64,000 bases of DNA from Myxococcales bacterium (GCA_013298625.1 JAAFIF010000033.1:18849-82848); one strand, 5' to 3'. Numbered from the stretch's first letter, positions 1 to 9,333 are shown. Program-made: numbers and translations. The notes: generated by a model from the letters alone, not told the origin.

Positions 1-35
1 AGCAGCGCCAGCGCGCAGAGCGCGAACTTGCGCAT
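1..35 (-). CDS. 5' end of a secreted or lipid-anchored protein (partial)
   Basis: An ATG at 33-35 on the minus strand shares one base with the TGA of the large gene upstream (TGATG). It opens a frame reading MRKFALCALALL before the window ends. That is a classic start of a signal peptide: a basic pair followed by a hydrophobic stretch. The one-base overlap suggests translational coupling with the FG-GAP/TPR gene. Nothing more of the protein is visible, so its function is unknown. Confidence 0.5.
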   Translation of the reverse strand, partial: MRKFALCALAL

Positions 36-1135
36 CAAAACGTCCCTCCGACGATCAGCTCGCGACCCGTGGCCAACACCCGCACCGAGCGCGCCGCGCG
101 CGGGGCAGGGACCCACTCGGTGCGCGGGAGGGTCGCGAGCGTGACGATCGCGCCCGCTGCCATCACGCCGATGCCCGCGTACATCGTGATTTGCCCTGCG
201 AACTCCATGCGCTGCCCTCGATCCACCGCCGCGACGAAGGCGCTGTCCCTCGGGCACTCGACCGCTGTGCACGCCGACTCGAGCGTCGCGAACCGGTCGC
301 GCCCGAGCAGAAACAACGTCGCGCCCGTGGCCGCCGCGGCGAGCCCCGCGCCCGCTGTCACGAGCCCCACCCTGAAGAGCGGCGAGACCCTCGTGACGCG
401 CACCAGCTGCGTCTCGACCCGACGCTCGATCACCCGCGGTCCCTCGACGATGCGCTCGAGCGTCACTTCGATCGCGGCGACGCGGCCGCGCTCGAGGGTG
501 ACTGTTCCGCGCCAGTCGCGGTAGCCGGGCGCCGTCACGACCACCGCGCTCTGCCCGCTCGCCGCCGCGAGCGTGCGCTCGTTGGCCAGCGTGATCGACG
601 GCCGATCGCCCACGGTGATCATCGCGCCCGACGGCGCTCCGCTCTCGACGTGCACCGAGAGCAGCGCCACCCGCGGCGCCAGCTGCGCGCGCTCAGCGGC
701 GCCCTGCTCGATCGACCGCGTGTACCGCGCGCGGCCTCGTTCGGTCGTGTCGCGAATCGAGCACCGCGTCGCCAGCAGCACGGTCGTCTCGAACTCGTCG
801 TACGCGTCCTCGAATCGCTGCTGCGCCGCCAGCGCGCGTCCGAGCAGCAAGTGTGTGTTGGGGCTGTCGAAGAGCGCCAGCGCCGCGCGCAGCGCCCGCT
901 CAGCGCCCGCCGCGTCGTTGGCGAGCAGGGCGGTCTGCCCGGCGTCGAACTGCTCGCGCGCCTCGGCGAACACCTCCGCCGAAGCGTCCTCGCCGCACTG
1001 CACCGCGCGCCGCGCTGGGCTCGATGACTGCGCCGCCGCAGGGCCCGCCGCGAGCAGCGCGCTCGCCACGGTCGCCGCGAGCGCTCCGCGCGTTCGCCTC
1101 GTGACCGGCGCTCTTCTCCGACGCGACAACGTCAT
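35..1135 (-). other. Possible internal start: TPR/PEGA membrane protein
   Basis: Residue 1290 of the large frame is an ATG at 1133-1135. Starting there gives a 366-residue protein with a textbook signal peptide (basic MTLSRRRR, then a hydrophobic core ending AAGPAAAQ). TPR-like helices, a PEGA-like beta domain (GAMITVGDRP, APGYRDW) and two C-terminal hydrophobic helices follow. It resembles the TPR/PEGA protein at 20093-20995 in architecture. No convincing Shine-Dalgarno sequence precedes this ATG, so independent translation is uncertain. Confidence 0.4.
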
Positions 1136-4100
1136 CGCCGCCAGCGCGCACAGCGCTGCCAGCGCAGCGCCCGCCCTGTGCCTAGCCGGCGCCCGCGCGT
1201 CGCACGCGCACGTGGTGTCGGTCCATCCGCTCGGACCGCCGTCGCCGCCCGAGCACGTTCGCGTCCCGCGGTCGCATCGCCCGCCGTTGCAGTCGACGTC
1301 GTTGTCGCAGCCGCAGCGCGCGGCAGGCAAGCACCGGGCGCCGCGGGGATTTGACGCACACGAATTCAACGCGCCCGGCGCGCACTCGACGCAGCGCTGG
1401 CCGAGGCACACGGGCGCTCCCGCGCCGCGCGCCGCGCACTGCGCGCTCTCGGTGCACTCGACGCACGCGCGCGCGCCGGCGTCGCTCGCGGGTGCGCACA
1501 CCGGACGGCTCGGCGCGCTCGCCGCGCACTCTTGATCGGACGAGCACGGGCCCACGCAGCGGCCGAGCGCTCCCGTCGCCGCGCGCTCGCAGTACTGCCC
1601 CAGCGGACATCGAGGCGCGGCGGGGTCGCACCCGATCGCGCACACCCCGCGCGCGCCTGCGTCGCCCGCGATCAGGCACGCGAAGCCGAGGTTGCAGTCC
1701 ATCGGTCCGCCACACGAGCAGACGAGCGAGCTGTTGCCGGCGCGGGTGACGGACGCGCACGTTCCGCCGGTGCCGTCGCAGCGCGCGCCGGCCGTCGCGC
1801 ACGGAACGCACGCGCGCCGCTCGAGGTCACACCGGCCGAGGCCCCGGGCCACGCACGCCTCGTCGCTCGTGCACTCGACGCAGCTCTTTTGCGCCACGTC
1901 GCACACCGGTCGAGTCGCCGGGCAGCGCGGGTCCTCGGCCCGGTCGCACTCGGCCTGGTCGAGCCCGTGGTGCGCCCCGTCGCTCGCGAGCGCGGTGACC
2001 TCTGCTTGCCCGTCGCCGTCCGCGTCGAACACGCTCAGCGACGAGATCGCCCGCGCGCCACGGTAGGTCCAGCGCAGCGCGGGGGTGGGTGAGCACACGT
2101 TTTCAAGCGCGGCGATCTCGCCCGCGGAGTTCGCCGCGAACACCACGGGGTTGGCCCCGTTTTGCGCGGCCGAGAGGTTGGTCCACGACGCGCGACCGTA
2201 GCGCTCGGCGGGCCCCGGCATCGCGCAGTCGAGCGAGCCGCCCGCGCGGTCGAGGCACGCGGTCCACGCGCGGGTCATCCCCTGCTCGACGTTGTAGTCC
2301 GCGGTGGCCGGCGCGGTGATCGTCGGCGCGAACTCCCACGCTTCGAAGCGCGAGTCGTCGGAGGTCAGCGCCGTCAACCGCGAGCGAAACACCAGTCGAT
2401 AGTTGGCTCCGCAGCGGACCACCACCGCGGATTGTCCGTCCATGAGCGCGCTCGGCGGCGTCCATCCGGCGAGCGAGAGCGCCACGCTGTCGGCCACCAT
2501 TTCGGCGCGCACGATCGACGGTCGCGTGTACGCGCCGCTCGTGTGTCCGGGGTTGCTGTTGACGATCAGCGCGCTGCCCGCAGACCCCGCCACGATCATG
2601 GGGCTGAGCGGCGCGAAGCGCACTTGGGCGGTGTCGGGGATGGGCACGCTGACCAGCCGCATGGGCGTCTCGCCGAGAAAGAAATTGGCCGTGTGCGGCG
2701 GGGTCGAGCTGCTTCCGACGGTGGTGATCACCATCGCGAACGCGCGCTCGCCGAGCGAGCCCGTCGCCGGGACGCTGCTCGTCACGTTGGCCGCGATGCG
2801 CCAAGAGACCATGGCGAGCTGCGCGGGCGTCACCGGCCACAGGCCCGCGAACAGCTCGCGGTTCGTCCCGTTGTCGCGCTGCGCGAAGGCGAGCACGGCC
2901 GATGTGGGCGGCCCCGCGAGGCCGAGGCGGATGAAATCGTTGGTGAACGACAGGCCCGTCGTCGCCGCGGTGAAGAAGTCCACCGCGTCGATGTTGTTGA
3001 GCTGGCAGCGGCTCATCGTGCGGTCGAAGAAGTGGCGGTTTCCGCTGGTGTTGGGCGCGGTCGTCGAGGTGTAGAAGAACTCGGCGCTCGTGGTGAGGGC
3101 GTTGTTCGAGCCCGAGATGGACTCGTTGCAGCCGAGCGGGCTCGGGATAAACGCAGGGACGAGCTCGAACGGGTTGGCCTCGCCCACGTCGAACCACGCC
3201 GGCCGCGTGGGCGCGAGGATCGTCGATCCGCGCGAGAGCCCCGTCGGCATCGCGCGCAGCTCAGCGCGCAGGGCGGTCGTGCTCGTGTACGAGGGAGGAG
3301 TGCGAAAGAACAGCGGCGGGCCGAGCGCTTCGTCGCGCGCGTCCGCTCCCTCTGCGCGCGCAGCGGCGTCGAGGCGGCGCATCGCCCACTGCGACTGTGA
3401 TCCCGTCGAGACGGCGAGCAACGCGCCGCGGTTGCCGGGGCGCGGCGCGACGAACACGCCCGGCAGCGTCGGTCCCATGATGGTCTCGTCGCGCGAGATG
3501 GTGAACAGTCGCGGCAACCCTCCGCTCGATCGGCCGTAGACGGCGCTGCCCGCGGGCGTGTCGACGACGATAGCCTCGTTGCGACCGGCGCTCGAAATGC
3601 CGTATTTCTCCGGTCCGATCAGCAGTCGGGGCGAGCGGTCGATCAGCAGGTTGTTCAGCGCCGCGCTGCGCTGAAACATCGCGCCGTCGTGTCGAAAGAC
3701 GTAGCGAGCGCTCGATGTGCCGCTCGTCATCAGGCTCTCGACGCCGGACGCTCCGTTGAGCTTCGCGAGCCCGAGGTACAGGTAGCCAGTGGTGAACGTG
3801 GGGTTGGTGCCGAAGGTGGCGACCGTGGCGCCCGTCGCGCCGTCGAAGACGCGGACGGTGTTCTGCACTTCGGTCCCCGCGCCGACCGGGACCGTCTGTG
3901 CGTACGCGACGACGATCTCTGCGCTGCCGCCGTTGACCAGGTTGCCGACGAAGGGGACCGTCGTTGTGTCGGGCCCAGGGACGAGCGCGCTCCACTGGAG
4001 CTGAGCGCCGGCGGGGTCCGCGCCGACGACGCCGACGCACGCGGTGCCGTCGGCGTTGGCGGAGCTCTGCTTGAACGCGACCACGTCGCGGTCTCCGCTC

Positions 4101-5002
4101 GCGAACACCTGCGTGCGAAACGAAGCGTTGACGGGCGGGACGCACGCGCCCATCGCGGGGGTGAGCGACCGCGTGTTCCACTGCCACGTCGGGCCGTCGG
4201 CGATGCCGTTGCCTTCGATGAGCGCTGCGGTGAGCGTGCCCGCGGTGCCAGGCGTCCGGAGGATCAAGAGGTCTTGCAGCGCGTCGCCGTTGAAGTCGCC
4301 GACGGCAGCGCGAAACGAGCTCGCCTGCGCGTCGCCCGCGATCGACGCCGATCTCACTTCTCTCGCAGAAAATCCCGCGTCGAACGCGTACAGGCTCGCC
4401 CGCAGCGTGTCCGTCGCGTCCGTGCGCACGACGAGCAGCTGCGGCCTCGTTCCTGTGCCCGAGTAGTCGACGACGCGCACGGTCCCCGCGAAGCCCGTCG
4501 TCACGCGGCTGCTGACCAACGACCACCGTCGCGCGCCGCTCGCGTCGTAGATGGCCACGGTGTTGTCTCTGCCGATGACGGCGATGTCGTTGCGTCCGTT
4601 GCCGTCGAAATCCGCCACGCCGACGATGTGGACGAGCGGAAAATACTCGCCCGGATCACGCGGCCACAGCCGTCGTCCCGTCGCGCCGTCCCACGCCGCG
4701 AGCGATCGATCGGTGACCGCGATGATCTCTGCCTCGCCCGAGCCGTCGAGGTCGACCTCGGTGATCGTCGGCCCGAGCGAGTCGTTCGACACCGTGGGGT
4801 TGAAGCGGCTGATGCGCCACGCGAGGCGCGGGTCGCTCATCGCGAAGGGGAGGTTCGTCACGCCCGTCCTCGCGGTGTTCGCGCGCGCTTCATGCCAGTG
4901 CGGGAGCGGCTGCCCCGTCGCAGGGCGCGCGAGCGCGAAGAGCGTCGAGAGCAGCGAGAGCGAGACGACCGGAGCAGCGTTGCGAGTGGATTTCATCGCC
5001 AT
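35..5002 (-). CDS. FG-GAP/VCBS, Cys-rich MYXO-CTERM-like protein fused in frame to a TPR/PEGA protein
   Basis: This 1655-residue frame begins with a signal peptide. FG-GAP/VCBS-like repeats with D-x-D-G-x-G calcium-loop motifs (DLDGSGEAE, DFDGNGRND, DADGDGQAE) follow in a beta-propeller-like region. From about residue 1015 to 1270 it is cysteine-rich, with EGF-like CVEC/CxxDxxC spacings. It then shows a MYXO-CTERM-like tail: a CAC motif, a hydrophobic helix and RRRR, near residues 1266-1297. That tail should end a surface protein, but no stop follows. The frame runs on into a second signal-peptide-like stretch (cleavage near AAAQ), TPR repeats, a PEGA-like segment and one or two membrane helices. 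Either the stop codon was lost and the proteins are fused, or a second gene starts inside at residue 1290. The gene lies 16 bp downstream of a Ser/Thr kinase, so both are probably co-transcribed. The start is ATG 5002 or ATG 4996. Confidence 0.85.
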   Translation of the reverse strand: MAMKSTRNAAPVVSLSLLSTLFALARPATGQPLPHWHEARANTARTGVTNLPFAMSDPRLAWRISRFNPTVSNDSLGPTITEVDLDGSGEAEIIAVTDRSLAAWDGATGRRLWPRDPGEYFPLVHIVGVADFDGNGRNDIAVIGRDNTVAIYDASGARRWSLVSSRVTTGFAGTVRVVDYSGTGTRPQLLVVRTDATDTLRASLYAFDAGFSAREVRSASIAGDAQASSFRAAVGDFNGDALQDLLILRTPGTAGTLTAALIEGNGIADGPTWQWNTRSLTPAMGACVPPVNASFRTQVFASGDRDVVAFKQSSANADGTACVGVVGADPAGAQLQWSALVPGPDTTTVPFVGNLVNGGSAEIVVAYAQTVPVGAGTEVQNTVRVFDGATGATVATFGTNPTFTTGYLYLGLAKLNGASGVESLMTSGTSSARYVFRHDGAMFQRSAALNNLLIDRSPRLLIGPEKYGISSAGRNEAIVVDTPAGSAVYGRSSGGLPRLFTISRDETIMGPTLPGVFVAPRPGNRGALLAVSTGSQSQWAMRRLDAAARAEGADARDEALGPPLFFRTPPSYTSTTALRAELRAMPTGLSRGSTILAPTRPAWFDVGEANPFELVPAFIPSPLGCNESISGSNNALTTSAEFFYTSTTAPNTSGNRHFFDRTMSRCQLNNIDAVDFFTAATTGLSFTNDFIRLGLAGPPTSAVLAFAQRDNGTNRELFAGLWPVTPAQLAMVSWRIAANVTSSVPATGSLGERAFAMVITTVGSSSTPPHTANFFLGETPMRLVSVPIPDTAQVRFAPLSPMIVAGSAGSALIVNSNPGHTSGAYTRPSIVRAEMVADSVALSLAGWTPPSALMDGQSAVVVRCGANYRLVFRSRLTALTSDDSRFEAWEFAPTITAPATADYNVEQGMTRAWTACLDRAGGSLDCAMPGPAERYGRASWTNLSAAQNGANPVVFAANSAGEIAALENVCSPTPALRWTYRGARAISSLSVFDADGDGQAEVTALASDGAHHGLDQAECDRAEDPRCPATRPVCDVAQKSCVECTSDEACVARGLGRCDLERRACVPCATAGARCDGTGGTCASVTRAGNSSLVCSCGGPMDCNLGFACLIAGDAGARGVCAIGCDPAAPRCPLGQYCERAATGALGRCVGPCSSDQECAASAPSRPVCAPASDAGARACVECTESAQCAARGAGAPVCLGQRCVECAPGALNSCASNPRGARCLPAARCGCDNDVDCNGGRCDRGTRTCSGGDGGPSGWTDTTCACDARAPARHRAGAALAALCALAAMTLSRRRRAPVTRRTRGALAATVASALLAAGPAAAQSSSPARRAVQCGEDASAEVFAEAREQFDAGQTALLANDAAGAERALRAALALFDSPNTHLLLGRALAAQQRFEDAYDEFETTVLLATRCSIRDTTERGRARYTRSIEQGAAERAQLAPRVALLSVHVESGAPSGAMITVGDRPSITLANERTLAAASGQSAVVVTAPGYRDWRGTVTLERGRVAAIEVTLERIVEGPRVIERRVETQLVRVTRVSPLFRVGLVTAGAGLAAAATGATLFLLGRDRFATLESACTAVECPRDSAFVAAVDRGQRMEFAGQITMYAGIGVMAAGAIVTLATLPRTEWVPAPRAARSVRVLATGRELIVGGTF

Positions 5003-5018
5003 TGCGTGTGCGCCCGAC

Positions 5019-6641
5019 TCACATCTCGATTCGCTCGGGTTGCGTCGTTTGCGTGCTGTTGTTGGTGGGCGCGGCGCTGTTGGAGCCGCCGCGCTCGGTG
5101 GGCGTCGCTCGGCCTCGGACGCGCCGCGCGGGGCCCGCGTCGGGGGTCGCGTTGACGACAGGCGCTTCGGCCGCGGCGATCGGCGCGGCTGCGTCGTCGG
5201 TCACCGCAGCGACCGCGGCGTCTGCTGCCTCGTCGCGGGCCGCAACCGCTGGCGGCGTGTCGACCCGAGGCGCGACCTGCGCAGCGGCGCCCGCGGCCTG
5301 TTGCATCGCAGCCTGAGTCGTGGAGCGGGCTGCGTTGCTGTGCGCCCCGCCGCTCGATCGCACGGCGATCACGGCGGCCGCAGCGAACGCGAGCACGCCG
5401 ACCATCGCCGCTGCGACCACGGGTTTGTTGCTCCGCGCGGGCGGCGGCGGAACGGTCCTCGCGGTCCCCGCCACGTTCGAGTCCAGCGATCCGCGGGTGA
5501 TCGGCTCGCTCGCGGGCTCTTGCGCGGCGATGAACCGCCGCGCGGCGGAGTTGGGCGAGTCGAGCTCGGCCACCGCGGCGGCGATGGTGCGCTGCCGCTC
5601 GGCGAGGATCTCTCCGATGGTGCTCTTCGCAAACGCAGAGCGCGTCTTGTCGGTGTCCGCGAGCAGCTGTGTCGTGAGCGCTTGCCTCAGCTCTGCGGCG
5701 CTTTGATAGCGGCGGTTGCGGTCGCGCTCGAGCGCGCGGGTCACGATGCGAGCGAGCGACTCGGGGCACTCGGGCGCCGCGTCGCGCACGTCGGGGATCG
5801 GCTCGTCCATGAGCGCGCGGATCGCGGCGACCTCGCTGTCTTTGCGGCCGAAGAGCCGGCGGCCCGAGAGGCACTCCCACAGCACGATCCCGAGCGTAAA
5901 CACGTCCGAGCGGCGATCGATGACCTCGCCGGTGACCTGCTCGGGCGAGAGGTAGCCGATCTTGCCGCGCAGATCGCCGCTGACCGTCATGTTCTCGAAG
6001 TTGGCGCCGGTGGCCTTCGCGACGCCAAAATCCGTGACCTTCACGCTGCCGTCGGCGCCGATCAGGAGGTTGGACGGCGTGGCGTCGCGATGCACGAGGT
6101 GCAAGAGGTTGCCGTCGTCATCGGTGAGCTCGTGCGCCGCGTGCAGGCCTCCGGCAGCGTCGGCGACGATGGCCGCGGCGACGTCCGAGGGCATGGGCTT
6201 CGCGGCCTTGAGCGACTCGCGCAGCACGACGTTGAGCGGGACGGAGGGAAAGTACTCCATCACCAAGAAGTGCTCGTCGTCCGAGCGTCCAAGCTCGAGC
6301 ACGGGGATCACGTTCGGGTGATGCAGTCGCGAGGCGATTTCGGCCTCTCGCACGAACATCTTGAGAAAGAGCTCGTTGTCGCACAGGTGCGCGAGGATGG
6401 TCTTCAGCGCGACGAGCCTTCGCACGCCGCGCTCGGACTGAACGCGCGCGACGAGCACCTGACCCATCCCTCCTGCGGCGAGGCGAATGAGCCCTTCGTA
6501 GCGGCCGAACGTGAGCCCGAGCACGTCTCTGCGCGAGCTCCTCGAGCTGCCCGCGTCCGGTCCCGTGCGCGACACAGAGCTCGGCGATGAGCGACTCACC
6601 CCTTCTCCGCCGGGACTGCTCGATCGATCGCTGGCACTCAT
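5019..6641 (-). CDS. Hanks-type Ser/Thr protein kinase with one membrane helix
   Basis: The 540-residue protein is a cytoplasmic kinase anchored in the inner membrane. Residues 46-320 hold the kinase domain: glycine-rich AAGGMG (55-60), catalytic Lys80 in VALK, HRD at 184-186 followed by ATPSN rather than the usual xKPxN, DFG at 204-206 and a YLSPEQ activation segment. The HRDxTPxN variant is common in myxobacterial kinases. A single helix near 405-427 precedes a Pro/Ala/Asp-rich extracytoplasmic tail of about 110 residues with no recognisable domain. The N-terminal 40 residues are Ser/Arg-rich and probably disordered. It is the first gene of a likely operon with the FG-GAP giant protein, which may be its envelope partner. 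Substrates are unknown. Confidence 0.95.
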   Translation of the reverse strand: MSASDRSSSPGGEGVSRSSPSSVSRTGPDAGSSRSSRRDVLGLTFGRYEGLIRLAAGGMGQVLVARVQSERGVRRLVALKTILAHLCDNELFLKMFVREAEIASRLHHPNVIPVLELGRSDDEHFLVMEYFPSVPLNVVLRESLKAAKPMPSDVAAAIVADAAGGLHAAHELTDDDGNLLHLVHRDATPSNLLIGADGSVKVTDFGVAKATGANFENMTVSGDLRGKIGYLSPEQVTGEVIDRRSDVFTLGIVLWECLSGRRLFGRKDSEVAAIRALMDEPIPDVRDAAPECPESLARIVTRALERDRNRRYQSAAELRQALTTQLLADTDKTRSAFAKSTIGEILAERQRTIAAAVAELDSPNSAARRFIAAQEPASEPITRGSLDSNVAGTARTVPPPPARSNKPVVAAAMVGVLAFAAAAVIAVRSSGGAHSNAARSTTQAAMQQAAGAAAQVAPRVDTPPAVAARDEAADAAVAAVTDDAAAPIAAAEAPVVNATPDAGPARRVRGRATPTERGGSNSAAPTNNSTQTTQPERIEM

Positions 6642-6659
6642 CGAGTGCCTGGAATCGTA

Positions 6660-6701
6660 GCGTGATCTTCGTCACGCGTGTGAGCGTATTGGTGTGCTCA
6701 C
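6660..6701. promoter_or_regulatory. Two inverted repeats upstream of the kinase gene
   Basis: The 62-bp gap between the kinase start and the gene before it holds two perfect inverted repeats. One is GCGTGA-N6-TCACGC (6660-6677); the other is GTGAGC-N10-GCTCAC (6680-6701). The first could be a terminator stem for the upstream gene, though no T-run follows on the relevant strand. Either could be an operator for the kinase operon. Confidence 0.4.
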
Positions 6702-6703
6702 AA

Positions 6704-7270
6704 TCAAGAATGTTCGAACGCTCGGTGATCCAAGGGGCGCTCGCGCAAGAGCGCGAAGTACGACGGTGTCGACACTCCGCCGCGACCGACGCTGATCCAC
6801 GACCATCCCATCAGGACTTCTACGGACCCTTCGCGCACGGCGACGATGGGGTCTCGGGTGCGCGCCATCGAGCCGCGCGCCCGTCCGTCGAGCGAGTAAT
6901 CGATCATCAGCCCTTCGCGATAAGGCCTCGGCCTCGCGTCGGTGTCGCGGATCTCTCGCACGATGTACGGACCGAACGTCTCGATCGAGCCGTCCTTGCG
7001 CGTGCGGTAGCGCACGGGGGCGTCGAGAGGGGTTTGCTCGCAGCGCACGTTCCATCCGCGCAGCGAGTTGGTGACAGGGACGTGCTCGAACGTCTTGGCG
7101 AAGACCACCCACGAGAGCGCTTCGATCACCCGCGGAAGCCCGAGCGAGATGCCCTTGTACACGCTGTCGCGCAGCGCCGCCGGATCGATCGCGTGTCCGC
7201 GCTCGAGCATGCTCGCGAGCGTCTTGTTGTCGAGCGACCGCCAGTAGCTCGGGTCTCGCTCGTCGCTCAT
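6704..7270 (-). CDS. Protein of unknown function, 188 aa
   Basis: I do not recognise a family. The 188-residue protein starts MSDERDPSYWRSLD, has no signal peptide or membrane helix, and seems to be a soluble alpha/beta protein with a beta-rich second half. A Trp/Gly-rich stretch (GWSWISVGRGG) lies near its C-terminus. Base composition and codon use look like the neighbours, which supports real coding. It lies upstream of the kinase gene on the same strand and diverges from the small membrane protein at 7394. Confidence 0.75.
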   Translation of the reverse strand: MSDERDPSYWRSLDNKTLASMLERGHAIDPAALRDSVYKGISLGLPRVIEALSWVVFAKTFEHVPVTNSLRGWNVRCEQTPLDAPVRYRTRKDGSIETFGPYIVREIRDTDARPRPYREGLMIDYSLDGRARGSMARTRDPIVAVREGSVEVLMGWSWISVGRGGVSTPSYFALLRERPLDHRAFEHS

Positions 7271-7393
7271 CGCGCTGCCTCTCGTGTGCTCGTCATCATC
7301 GCCACTGTACTCCCTTCGCTCGTCGCGAGAGCGCTCGACAATCCGCAGGGTTTCTTCTCTTTGCGGCGCGCACTACACTGGCGCGGCTTCGAC

Positions 7394-7957
7394 ATGATTC
7401 GCGAACGTGACGATGGCGCGCTCGAGCTCGAGCTCGCGCCGCGCAAGCTCGGTTTGATTCTCGGCGCCTCGCTCGGCGTCTTCGGCGCGCTCGGCTTTCT
7501 CGCGGCGCTTCGCGGCCAGCTCAGCGCTGGCAGCGGCTGGGGACCGGTGATCTTCAGCGCGATGCTCGCGGCGCTCGGCGCGGTGACCTTCGTCACGGCG
7601 CGCGGCGTGCGCGTGGTGCTCGACACGAAGCGAAAGCTCCTCGCGTCGCAGTCGATCTCGATCTTCGGCGCGGCGCGCGCGAGAGAGGTCTCGTTCGGCG
7701 AGATCAAAGAGCTCGCCTTGCTCGGGTCGAGCACCGCGGTGGGGCTGTACGCGCAGTTCGGCGTGGCCGACGACGTGTTCATCGGGCGCTTCGGCCGCAC
7801 GCTGCCCGAGCGCGCCGAGCTCGGCGCGTGGGTGAAGGCGTTGAAGGCCGCGATTCCGTCGGCGACGTTCACCGCGCGCGAAGAACTCGAGCGCGAGTGG
7901 CTGCGCGACGCCTCGACGGCGAAGGCCATCGACGCTGGCGCGGACCCGCGCCGTTGA
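7394..7957 (+). CDS. Small membrane protein of unknown function, 187 aa
   Basis: I chose the ATG at 7394 because the N-terminal sequence from there (MIRERDDGALELEL) looks like a cytoplasmic beta-strand lead-in. Two adjacent membrane helices follow (residues about 18-35 and 45-65), joined by a short Gly/Ser loop. The remaining 120 residues form a soluble domain in the style of bacterial PH-like/DUF membrane proteins, where two helices precede a beta-rich domain. No catalytic motif is visible. The frame stays open upstream to 6587, but that part is antisense to the 6704-7270 gene. Confidence 0.75.
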   Translation: MIRERDDGALELELAPRKLGLILGASLGVFGALGFLAALRGQLSAGSGWGPVIFSAMLAALGAVTFVTARGVRVVLDTKRKLLASQSISIFGAARAREVSFGEIKELALLGSSTAVGLYAQFGVADDVFIGRFGRTLPERAELGAWVKALKAAIPSATFTAREELEREWLRDASTAKAIDAGADPRR

Positions 7958-7967
7958 CCGCTCGGGC

Positions 7968-8501
7968 TCAGAAGTCCTTCATCGTCTCGCGCAGCGCCGC
8001 TTGCAGTCGCAAGAGCACCGCTTGCGGGACGGACTCGGTCGTCATCACGCCCAGGCAAAACGAGCGCGTCCCCACGTTGACCTCGACCCAGTGAAGCAGG
8101 TCGTCGCTGACCCGCAGCGAGCCGACGGAGGCGTCCACCCCTGGGATCGCGCGGATCGCGTCGAGCGACGCGAGAAGCGGCCCGACCACGGACACGAGCG
8201 CGTCCGAGACCGAGAAGCTCGCGAGCGTCAGCCCGTTCTCGTCCGCCACGAAATGCCCCCGCGTCCGAACCACGGTCGGAACCCACGCGATGAGCGCGTC
8301 GAGCCGATCGATGATCCCCGTGTCGGGCAGCTTCAAATCGGGGCTCGAGGCCACGGTCGCGGGCTCGATGCGGCCGCTCAGCCACGGCTCGGCGCCGGAC
8401 TTTCGCGCGTGCTGCGCGCGCTCTCCTCGGTCGGCGAGCTTGTCGACGAGCGAGGCGATGGCCTTGCGATCAGTCCACGAGACGGATGGGCTCGTCATCA
8501 C
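7968..8501 (-). CDS. Roadblock/LC7-like protein
   Basis: The 177-residue protein has a charged helical N-terminal part. From about residue 80 a segment matches the Roadblock/LC7 pattern: GHFVADENGLTLASF, then a helix, a VSDDLLHWVEV strand and an LLRLQAAL closing helix. Roadblock proteins in bacteria regulate small GTPases such as MglA/MglB or act as dimeric scaffolds. Its start lies 32 bp inside the end of the ParA-like gene, so the two are translationally coupled. No MglA-like GTPase is seen nearby, so ParA is the likely partner (inference). Confidence 0.7.
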   Translation of the reverse strand: MMTSPSVSWTDRKAIASLVDKLADRGERAQHARKSGAEPWLSGRIEPATVASSPDLKLPDTGIIDRLDALIAWVPTVVRTRGHFVADENGLTLASFSVSDALVSVVGPLLASLDAIRAIPGVDASVGSLRVSDDLLHWVEVNVGTRSFCLGVMTTESVPQAVLLRLQAALRETMKDF

Positions 8502-9282
8502 CTTGCTCGCTCTCGTTGGTCGACATCCGCGCTTCGAGCTCGCCCACGAGGCGGTCGAACACCGCCGCCACCGGCGGCATCCGCTTGCTCAAGAGCCCCA
8601 CGGGCACGCCCGCCTGGCTCGCCTTCAAGAACACAGGGTCCCGCGGGATCGACGTCTCGAGGATCACCCTGTCGTAGAGCGACCAGACCTCTTCGAGCGA
8701 CGCGAGCACCACCGGGTCGCGAAAGGACGACATGCTCGCGAGCACGCCGAGCAGCTCGCAGCGGCTCCCGCGCTGCTGCAGCGCCGAGACGAGCTCGAGC
8801 ATGTGCGGCATCGCCCGCAGCGAGAGCGGCTCGCACTGCACCGGGACCAGCAGACCGTTGGCCGCTTCGATCGCCGCGCGCGTCACGCCGCCGAGCCCCG
8901 CGGGCGTGTCGAAGATGATCAGGTCGTGCGTCGCCGCGAGGGCGTCGCGCACGGTCTCGAGTGAGCGCGTACGCTGCACGCGCTCGCAGAAGTCATCGAT
9001 GTCGAGCGCGTGCACCGCGCCCACGGGCAAGATGCTCAGCGTGCTCACCTTCGTCTGCACACAGGACTCGAGCGGACTCTGCCCGGCGCGCACGATCGCC
9101 GCGAGGCCGCTGCGATCCCGCAGCGATCCGGCGAGCGACAGGCCGATGGCGCCCTGCGGGTCCGTGTCGACGAGCAGCGTTCGGTAGCCGCGTCGCGCGA
9201 AGGCGAAGGCGGTGTTGAGCGCGATGGTGGTCTTGCCGACCCCCCCCTTCAAGCTGGCGATCGTGAGTGTGTAGCAGCTCAT
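8470..9282 (-). CDS. ParA/MinD-family ATPase
   Basis: The 270-residue protein begins with the deviant Walker A motif KGGVGKTT (residues 12-19). It has DTDPQG (switch I), LIIFDTPAG (Walker B-like) and a GVLASM segment, all in ParA/MinD/Soj order. These ATPases dimerise on ATP and position cargo on the nucleoid or membrane. No ParB or parS-like array is seen and the length suits an orphan ParA, so chromosome partition is unlikely. The neighbours are two Roadblock-like proteins and a PATAN/TPR-like protein, which suggests positioning of a protein complex (inference). The C-terminal 30 residues are acidic. Confidence 0.93.
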   Translation of the reverse strand: MSCYTLTIASLKGGVGKTTIALNTAFAFARRGYRTLLVDTDPQGAIGLSLAGSLRDRSGLAAIVRAGQSPLESCVQTKVSTLSILPVGAVHALDIDDFCERVQRTRSLETVRDALAATHDLIIFDTPAGLGGVTRAAIEAANGLLVPVQCEPLSLRAMPHMLELVSALQQRGSRCELLGVLASMSSFRDPVVLASLEEVWSLYDRVILETSIPRDPVFLKASQAGVPVGLLSKRMPPVAAVFDRLVGELEARMSTNESEQGDDEPIRLVD

Positions 9283-9333
9283 GGTGTGCGCAGGCCTATC
9301 GGTTGATGCTTCGCTGAGCGTTAGAGAAATCGG

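Noticed and set aside
2162..6590. Very long open frames on the plus strand opposite the FG-GAP and kinase genes
   Set aside because: They are Arg/Ala-rich mirror frames typical of very GC-rich DNA, with no domain resemblance; the minus-strand genes carry clear families.
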